A DNA stretch of 64,000 bases from Crocodylus rhombifer (lineage: Eukaryota > Chordata > Crocodylia > Crocodylidae), in the NCBI GenBank assembly GCA_038503035.1, contig JAVSML010024330.1, positions 235,107 through 299,106 on the forward strand, written 5' to 3'. Shown one piece after another: positions 57,905 to 64,000 of this stretch (positions within the stretch are counted from its first letter, which is position 1; every line of letters begins with the position of its first letter). Made by a program: the position numbers and the translations under genes. The notes under the pieces were generated by a model. The model did not search any database. It was not told the origin of the DNA and saw only the letters and a program-made list of their open reading frames with translations.

Positions 57905-59450
57905 CTCTGGCTCCAGTCCAAGCCTCTGTACCAGCATCGCCCCCCTGTTCTGCAGGCTTTGGGCATTGTCTTTTAATCAGTTAAGATCAATTAACCTAAA
58001 GTTACCCCCAAGACTCAATTCTTCAGCCCAGGCCCATGTAGTCTACCAGTTCTAATCCCAATCCTTGTGATTTTCACTCCTAGCAACTTTCACTCCCTAT
58101 ACTTCTACTTTCTTACCTTAACCTTTCTCCAGGTATCCCAAGTACACCAAACACATACATACACACCACAACACCCAAATTAGGAACTCACCTGTGTGTA
58201 TGTGTAGGTGGGTGGTATGTGTGTGAATTAGTGAATACACATACATAGATATCACTGTGTGTGTGTGGTATATGAATTAGTAATCCACGTATGTGAATTG
58301 GATGTGCAGGTGTTGGTAACTGATTCTGTCTAAATTTGGCATGTGTAGCATGGATGGGCTTAAACTGGTGATAGGTGTGCATGAACCTAAACTGGTTATT
58401 TTGAATGTGTGTGTATCTGAGTTGCTAGTGTGAGTGTGTATGCCTAGTAGGGGAGTATACACCTATTGAGGGTATGTGTGCTTCATTGATTTTTATGTGT
58501 GCATGTGGAATTGTACACCATGCCCTCCTGTCTAACAGTGCAATATTGAGATCCTGAGCATTGGCCTGATCTGTCAGGGCAACATAACAAAGGAAAACCT
58601 TTCCCGGCATCTTCACTTTTGTTAGTATCTATTCTATTGAGAGCAGTCCATTATGAGGTGAACTGCGGGAAAGTTCTTCTCGGATGTGATAGCCTGACAT
58701 AAGCAAAGTCCATCTCTTTTGTTCTGTGCTTCTGGGCCATTTTGTAGCCTTTCTAATACATGTGTTTGAGGAATGCCTAAGCTTGTTCCTTCCAGATGAC
58801 CTGACTCAAAAAAACTGGCCTCTGCAGAAACCCTTCAGTGTCCATTTACAGGAATATAAAAATGTATCTCTGCAAGTACATCCTTCTGTCACACCTTTTT
58901 TTTCCCCCTCAGACATGTAACTTCAGTACAGGAACTGCCTCCTGGGACTGCCCAGCTCCCTGCCTGGTATCCTGCTTGCAAAGCTAAGTGTGGGGTTTTA
59001 AATGCTGTAATTCAGTTAAAGAAAGCTGAATATGTGTGTTGAGTAATAATCTGAATCACACTTTAGAAGCTGGATGTAGGAACCACCACAAATGAAACCT
59101 AGGCACCTCTGGGGCAGATATTGCTGCTACTACTCAATGGTTTAAGTTGGAAGATGAAGATGAATACATTGTCAAAGTAAAAGAAAGTACAAAGAGTAGA
59201 GAGAGGCAGAAAGTAATAGCTATCTACATTTGGATTTTGGTCAAGACAACTTCGCTAAAATCTTTTAACTCTTGCAAAATAAATGTATATGCTATGGCAA
59301 TATGTTCAAGCAAGTGACTCAGTTGACTCACATCACTGTGAAACTTGAGTATTAACATAAGGGGTAGTAATTTCCACCACTGCAAAACAAGGACAAGCTA
59401 TGCACAAGACAGTTCACTGCTCATTATACTAATCTAATGCACAGTAAAGC
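57905..59450. other. Intergenic stretch with GT-rich repeats
   Basis: 58,190-58,500 contains many short (TG)n runs (58,190-58,225, 58,253-58,270, 58,405-58,445) and the phrase 'aactggt(g/t)a' repeated. The rest is unremarkable and no gene is supported. Confidence 0.6.
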
Positions 59451-59451
59451 A

Positions 59452-59573
59452 TTAGCCTCTACATGTGTGCAGTAATTACTGTGCAATAGATTAGTCTACT
59501 GCACTGATTAGACAACTTCACTAGAAATGTGCACATTAAACTAATGTGCCAAAGCACATGTGTAGATTCTGGA
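59452..59573. mobile_element. Short hAT-like miniature element
   Basis: The left end 'agcctctacatgtgtgcag' and the right end in reverse ('ccagaatctacacatgtgc') form an inverted repeat. The interior has 'taattactgtgcaatagatt' and 'attagtctactgcactgatt'. It shares the CTACACATGTG core with the elements at 26,731 and 49,868. Confidence 0.55.
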
Positions 59574-59594
59574 ACCAAATTGCTGATGGGCAGC

Positions 59595-59960
59595 CTAGGC
59601 AGCAGAAAGCCACAGGGGGTGGGGACAGCTGTCGTGGCTCAACGGGATGCTGCCTCCCAGCCATGTGGAGATTGAATGGGTCCCAATCTCCACATGGCTT
59701 GTAGGCAACATTCTGATGAGCCAGGACAGCTCTCCTACCCACATGAAGATCAGGAATGGCCCCAATCTCCATGTGGCTGGGAGGCTGTTGCCCAGCAGCA
59801 GGGACAGCTCTCCCCCACCCAATGGAGATTGAGACCATCCCCGGTGCCGCCTGTGGTTGCATTTAAGATAGCCTGTAGGTTCTCCCGGCTGCAGTTCTGC
59901 ATGTATGAGAACCTCCAGGCTCTCCTAGCTGCAGGGGAGAAGAACATAGCAGCAGCAAGC
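59595..59960. repeat. GC-rich inverted and tandem repeat
   Basis: AGCCATGTGGAGATTG (59,659-59,674) and CAATCTCCACATGGCT (59,684-59,699) are perfect 16-bp arms around a 9-bp loop. The arms extend imperfectly outwards to about 59,619 and 59,745 (gggtggggacagctgtcgtggctca with tgagccaggacagctctcctaccc). A further inverted partial copy follows at 59,760-59,830. 59,880-59,945 forms another imperfect dyad (ctcccggctgcag with ctgcaggggag). Confidence 0.8.
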
Positions 59961-59999
59961 CAAAACTGAACTACTTTCATTGGGAGAAAATTTGTCCCT

Positions 60000-61010
60000 G
60001 ATGGGCTCACATTTAGATGCATGCAGGGGCCCAGTTTAATGTGCCTGAATTTTCTGCATAGAAATTAATTGCACATATAAACAGCCCTAGAAGACAGCAA
60101 AGAATCAGGTTCTAATGTGCATAGATGGTCTCCTTCCAACTTGAAAATTTACCAAATAGCTACTAACAGTTCTTCCAAGGACACATAGCTTCCTAACAAC
60201 ATGATGCAATATTGGTTGACTACTGATTTAGGAACGGATCCTGATCACTTATTAGATATGGTAGTCAGTGCTTATAATCATATTGTTTACAATTTAATTT
60301 ACATGAATAATTATCAGGTCAACAATAGCTTTGTAGACAATATTCCAGGTAGACTGACTTTGAAGTTGTAGACAGATGAAATAATTATACCAAATAAAAA
60401 GGTACTTAGCACATTTCAAGTTAACCTGTCATAACTGTTTTGCCTGTCTGCTCTGTCTGCAGTAAGTGGAAGTTTAAGTTTGTATGGCAGGTTAAAAGCC
60501 ATTTCAGTCTGGTGCTGACATGGCATTTATCAATCCTGTGCAATATAACTATAACTGCAATATAACTATAATTATAACAGATGACAGGTGAACTCCAAAG
60601 CTATGTAAGAAATGGGCAAAAATAGAATACAGAATTATTTGCATTGTTGTATACACATGTTAAAATTCAGCAGATTTTGGATTTAAACTTCATTGCTGGG
60701 GAACTGGAAAGATTTCTACACCCCTCCCCCCTGCTGGTCTTCCATCTGATAACCACCAGGAAAGGAATCCTGCCTTATCTGCACAACAAAGAGCAACTCA
60801 CAGAGACACTCTCATGGACCCAGAGGAACAGACTTCCATCTTCAGTTTCTTCTGTGAAAAACTGAAGTTTATTTCTTACCGATGGGGACTTCTTACCATC
60901 TTTAATTTTCCCTGAGCCTGAGGAAGGATGTGTGAGCAAGTTATAATGTCTGAACCAAGAGTTCTAGAGTTTTGCATTTATTTTATGTTAAAATACAGCA
61001 GAGCATTTCT
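60000..61010. other. AT-rich stretch without a supported gene
   Basis: A direct duplication 'actataactgcaatataact' spans 60,547-60,575. No gene or known repeat. Confidence 0.6.
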
Positions 61011-61012
61011 TG

Positions 61013-61700
61013 GAATTGTAGAATTGTAGAAAAGTAGGGCTGGACGGTACCTCAGGAGATCTATCTAATCTAACCACCTTCTCAGGACAGGATCTACCTT
61101 GACTAAACCAACCTGGACAAGTGTTTGCCTAACATACTCTTAAAAGCTTTCCAAGAATAGAGATTCCAAGGCCTAAGTAGTCTGTTCCCATACTTAATCA
61201 TCCTCATAGTTAAAAAATGCTTCCAGATACCCAAACTGAGCTGCCATTATTGAAATGTAAGACCTTTGTTTCTAATCCTGCATCCTCCCTCCTCAGCCAC
61301 AGAGAAGGGTCTATCACCATTCTGTCTATTACTGCCCTTCATGTACTTGAATAGTTATCAGATACCCCTTTAATTTTATCTTCTTTAGCTAAATAATCTG
61401 AGTTATTTCAACATTTTCTTATAAGACTTGCTTCCTAAACCTCGCTTTTGTTGTTCTTCAGTGAACTCTTCAATTTGTCTACATCTGTCTTGAAGTGAAG
61501 ACCCCAAAACTGAACACAGTACTCCAGGTGTGGCCTCTCCTGTGTTCAGTGACTCATATTCAGCTTATCATCTCTTACAGCCTGCACTTGCACCTGTGCA
61601 TTTGGCTGTCCTAAGTAAAGAACTTTGCACTTCTCTCTATTGAATTTCATGTGATTAATTTTGGATTTTTTTTCCAGTTTATCAAGATCATTTTGAATTC
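61013..61700 (-). mobile_element. Older CR1 LINE, 3' part, reverse strand
   Basis: The left edge has tail units (gaattgtagaattgtag) and the reverse of the CR1 3' end (agggctggacggtacctcag). The body continues to the coding C-terminal region: the reverse strand near 61,640-61,690 reads LDKLEKKSKINHMKFNREKC and KVLYLGQPNAQVQV, the CR1 motif after the FADD block. It is more diverged than the 41-kb and 53-kb copies and resembles bird/turtle CR1 types. Confidence 0.85.
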
Positions 61701-62095
61701 TAAAACAAAGATAAGTTACTTAGGAAGCAAGTCACATATTTATTTTACTAAAATAATCAATATTTCTAGAAGATCCACAAAGCTGAAAAAGAAAGATGTG
61801 AGACTGGAAAAAATCATCTTTAAGGTCTTCTTGGTGACCAAGTACATAGCAGTGAAGTTGAACCATGACAAGTTAAACAAACAAAGGTTTGTTGACTTTT
61901 TTATTATTATTGAGACACGTCACACAGGCTGTATATAGGATGTTTAGGAGAACCTTATACTGATTTGTGCTGGTCAGCTCACCCCAACCTGGTTCTTACA
62001 ACACAAATCCATCAATCTACTGTCATCAAATCCTTGTCTGCTCAGATTTATAACCCTTGGGTTTTTAATCAAAAGCTAGAGAAGTTAAACACCTT
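61701..62095. other. AT-rich stretch without a supported gene
   Basis: A forward frame of 95 codons at 61,651-61,938 is Lys/Ile-rich, overlaps the CR1 and matches nothing. No other signal. Confidence 0.5.
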
Positions 62096-62202
62096 ATTTT
62101 TCTTCTTCTTCTTCTATTTCTTCTTCTTTTTTTATTTCATCTAAACATGGTCATGCCTCCACTACCTTCACTGATCATCTGATGTCAGTATTCTTTACCT
62201 GA

Positions 62203-63200
62203 TCAATCTTCATCACTCCACACATCCAATGAAACATTCTCACCTCTGTCATGTTCAGTGTCCTTTACTGAGTCTCCTTCAGGGGCCATGTATTCACTCT
62301 GTACAATGGTGCTGGATGCACACATGTTTTGTAGACTTTCCCTTTCAGCTTCACTGATACTCTCCTGTTGCATAATATTTCCTGTCACAGATTTCCAGTT
62401 TGTCCACCCTGTTTTTATTTGATGGTTCAACTCTTCATCTAACTCTGTATTCTGCTGAACAGTTGACCTCAGATATTTGAACTTGTCAACTTTTTGAACG
62501 TGTTTCCTATCAATTATCACATTTCCAACATCAGGTATCGCAAAGAAATCACAGTGCATATATTCCATTTTGGGGTGACTAATCTTCATACCTCTTCTGT
62601 CTAGCACTTCTTTCCACTGGTCCAATCCAGCTTGCACTTCCTCTAAACTCTTAGAACAAATTACCACATCATCTGCAAACATCATATTCCATGGTGGTCT
62701 CTTTCTTATTTGTTCAGTAAACATATCCATCATGACCGCAAACAAGAACAAGCTCAAAGATGACACTTGATGTACACCCAACTTCACCTCAAAACTCTTT
62801 GTCTTTCCTGAACTGCTCCTCATTGTACCTTTTCAATACATGTCCTTCATAGTTCTGACATATTTCTCTGGTACTTCCTTAACTCTCAGACAATCCCATA
62901 TTTCCTCCCATGATGATAGGCTTTCTCCAGGTCAATAAAACTGAAATGGATATCTTTATAACTTTATCTGTATTTCTCCATTATCTGTCATATTGCAAAA
63001 ACTGAATCTATGGTACTTTTCCTTGGCATGAATCTGTACAGGCCTTCTTCACGGACCACCTTATTCCTTAACTGATTCTTCACCAGTCTTTCCCATGCTT
63101 TCAGAGTATGAGATATCAATCTGATTTCTCAATAGTTGCCACAATCCTGGACATCACCTTTCTTCTTGAATATTGGCACCAACACACTCCTTCTCTATTC
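62203..63200 (-). pseudogene. RTE-like reverse transcriptase, central and C-terminal part
   Basis: Reading in reverse from 63,200: MPNE, a stop in place of Trp, RRSVLVPIFKKKGDVQDCGNY, HTLKAWERLVKNQLR, LYRFMPRKSTIDSVFAI and FSFIDLEKAYHH with the first catalytic Asp. After lesions near 62,880, the 206-codon frame (62,823-62,203) gives FEVKLGVHQVSSLSLFLF, FADDVVICSKSLEEV (FADD at 49-52), GMKISHPKMEYM, VDKFKYLRSTVQQNTELDEE and HQIKTGWTNWKSVTG. The active-site aspartates remain but stops and shifts disable it. The order and motifs differ clearly from CR1 ([16 protein letters not shown]), supporting a separate family. Confidence 0.8.
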
Positions 63201-63204
63201 ATTT

Positions 63205-63768
63205 GGCATATTCATAGATTGTAGTCAATGGATCACCGTGTCCAACCCCGTGCCCCTGGCAGGAAAGAGGATCGAGGTCAGATAACCCCAGCCAGGTGAC
63301 TATCAAGCCTCCTCCTGAAGACCTCCAAGTTAGGTGATAGTACAACTCTCTTGGAAGCCCATTCCAAATTCTGGCCACCCTTACTGTAAAAAATTACTTC
63401 CTAACTTAAATCTACTCTTCGCTAGTTTGCACCCATTATTCCTAGTTACTCCCTGGGGCACTCTGGAAAATAGCACATCACCAATTCCTTGTTGTCCTCT
63501 ATTAATAAACTTATAGGAGGCTACAAGGTCTCCCCTCACATGTCTCTTGTGAAGGCTGAAGAGATCCAGATCTCTCAACTTTCCCTTGTAGGGTCTTTCA
63601 TGGAGGCCACTAATTATGAGAGTGGTCCTCCTCTGAACCCTCTCCAGTTTCTCCGTGTCCCTCTTGAACTGTGGTGCCCAAAACTGGACACAGTACTCCA
63701 ACTGCAGCCTGACCAATACAGCATAGAGGGGGAGCATCACCTCCTTTGCAAATTCTCTGTTGCAGGTA
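63205..63768 (-). mobile_element. CR1 LINE copy nested in the RTE-like element
   Basis: The reverse strand starts in the RT C-terminal region (AKEVMLPLYAVLVRLQLEYC) and runs to the CR1 3' end (gacacggtgatccattgact, then an ATCTATGAAT tail) at 63,205-63,235. The frame 63,863-63,381 joins RTE and CR1 codons by chance: its first 30 residues are RTE DNA in the wrong frame, while residues from about 37 are CR1 (VQFWAPQFKRDTEKLERVQR, GVTRNNGCKLAKS). The insertion removed about ten RTE codons. Confidence 0.9.
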
Positions 63769-63769
63769 T

Positions 63770-63998
63770 CACTCTGAACAGCTTCCATAGTATATTGATT
63801 CCTTCTTTCCCCAAGACTTTCCAACTTCCACTGATATATCATAGGGTCCTGTTGCCTTCCCATTCTTCTTTTTGTTTAATGATCTTTTCACCTCCATTCT
63901 GCTGATGTCAGTCACCTTGGTATTCTGTGGCATTTGTTCATAAAGTTGTTGGATTTTCTTCATTCATCAGCTCTTCAAAATAATTCTTCCACCTTTCC
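63770..63998 (-). pseudogene. RTE-like reverse transcriptase, N-terminal block
   Basis: In reverse from the right edge: EELMKKIQQLYEQMP, DISRMEVKRSLNKKKNGKAT, GPYDISVEV, then after a one-base shift GSWKVLGKEGINILWKLF. This matches the E-V-AL-KMKNGKA-GPDDI-EVWK-LG-EG-LWKLF block that precedes the finger motif in these enzymes, with GPDDI reading GPYDI. The rest of the frame lies beyond 63,205 and off the right edge. Confidence 0.8.
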
Positions 63999-64000
63999 TT

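Larger units (their letters stand above)
62098..64000 (-). mobile_element. RTE-like non-LTR retrotransposon, interrupted by a CR1
   Basis: The reverse strand carries a LINE reverse transcriptase distinct from CR1, running off the right edge. It is broken at 63,205-63,768 by a CR1 that inserted between the WKLF block (63,790) and the MPNEWRRSVLVPIF block (63,200). The 3' side ends in a (GAA)n-like tract (62,098-62,135 read in reverse). A simple-repeat 3' tail and the HPKMEYM/KFKYL-STVQ motifs fit RTE-type elements; exact clade uncertain. Confidence 0.75.

Noticed and set aside
63381..63863. 160-codon frame as one protein
   Set aside because: It joins RTE DNA in the wrong frame with CR1 codons across an insertion boundary.
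1..64000. CRISPR arrays, bacterial operons, tRNA and rRNA genes
   Set aside because: No regular spaced repeats, ribosome-binding sites or conserved RNA cores were seen. The DNA is vertebrate in character.

Overview
This window looks like non-coding amniote nuclear DNA. It is AT-rich, has no long host open reading frame, and is crowded with CR1 LINE copies, other retrotransposon remnants and small DNA transposons. The CR1 subfamilies end in octamer repeats such as ATCTATGA and AACTATGA. Together with Myb/SANT-type transposon remnants and hAT-like miniature elements, this points to a non-avian sauropsid. I favour a crocodilian, with a turtle as the alternative. That is inference from repeat content; no host gene, tRNA or rRNA gene could be supported, so the window reads as intergenic or deep intronic DNA.

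Layout. 1-44: end of a CR1 copy. 45-9,900: unique AT-rich DNA with a few miniature DNA elements, one of which (7,561-8,543) carries a GC-rich palindrome. 9,930-18,576: four CR1 pieces in mixed orientation. 18,612-19,225: a large palindrome. 19,395-20,770: a decayed LINE reverse transcriptase and an old CR1. 22,370-26,870: two interspersed repeats, then a Myb/SANT-type element (copy A) split by a later CR1. 29,960-30,510: another large palindrome. 32,690-36,095: Myb/SANT-type element copy C. 37,062-37,710: a hAT-like element with a perfect 8-bp target duplication. 40,932-45,290: an almost full-length CR1 with an esterase-type ORF1, an endonuclease region and an intact 390-codon reverse transcriptase frame. 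46,044-46,922: two miniature elements. 48,262-50,500: Myb/SANT copy B, a hAT-like end and a palindrome. 52,788-55,907: a young truncated CR1 joined to a Helitron-type helicase remnant and an LTR-like block. 56,500-58,500: promoter/poly(A)-like, pyrimidine-rich and GT-rich DNA. 59,450-59,960: a miniature element and an inverted/tandem repeat. 61,013-64,000: an old CR1, then an RTE-like LINE interrupted by another CR1.

The sequences are tied together by transposition history rather than by a shared pathway. Nested insertions give a partial order: RTE-like before its inner CR1, and Myb/SANT copy A before its inner CR1. The two most intact CR1 copies belong to the same subfamily and look young. 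The least explained signals are five long GC-rich imperfect palindromes and a repeat in which a reverse-strand Myb/SANT gene faces an unidentified forward transcript-like unit with its own AATAAA signal. Nothing here proves a new functional system.
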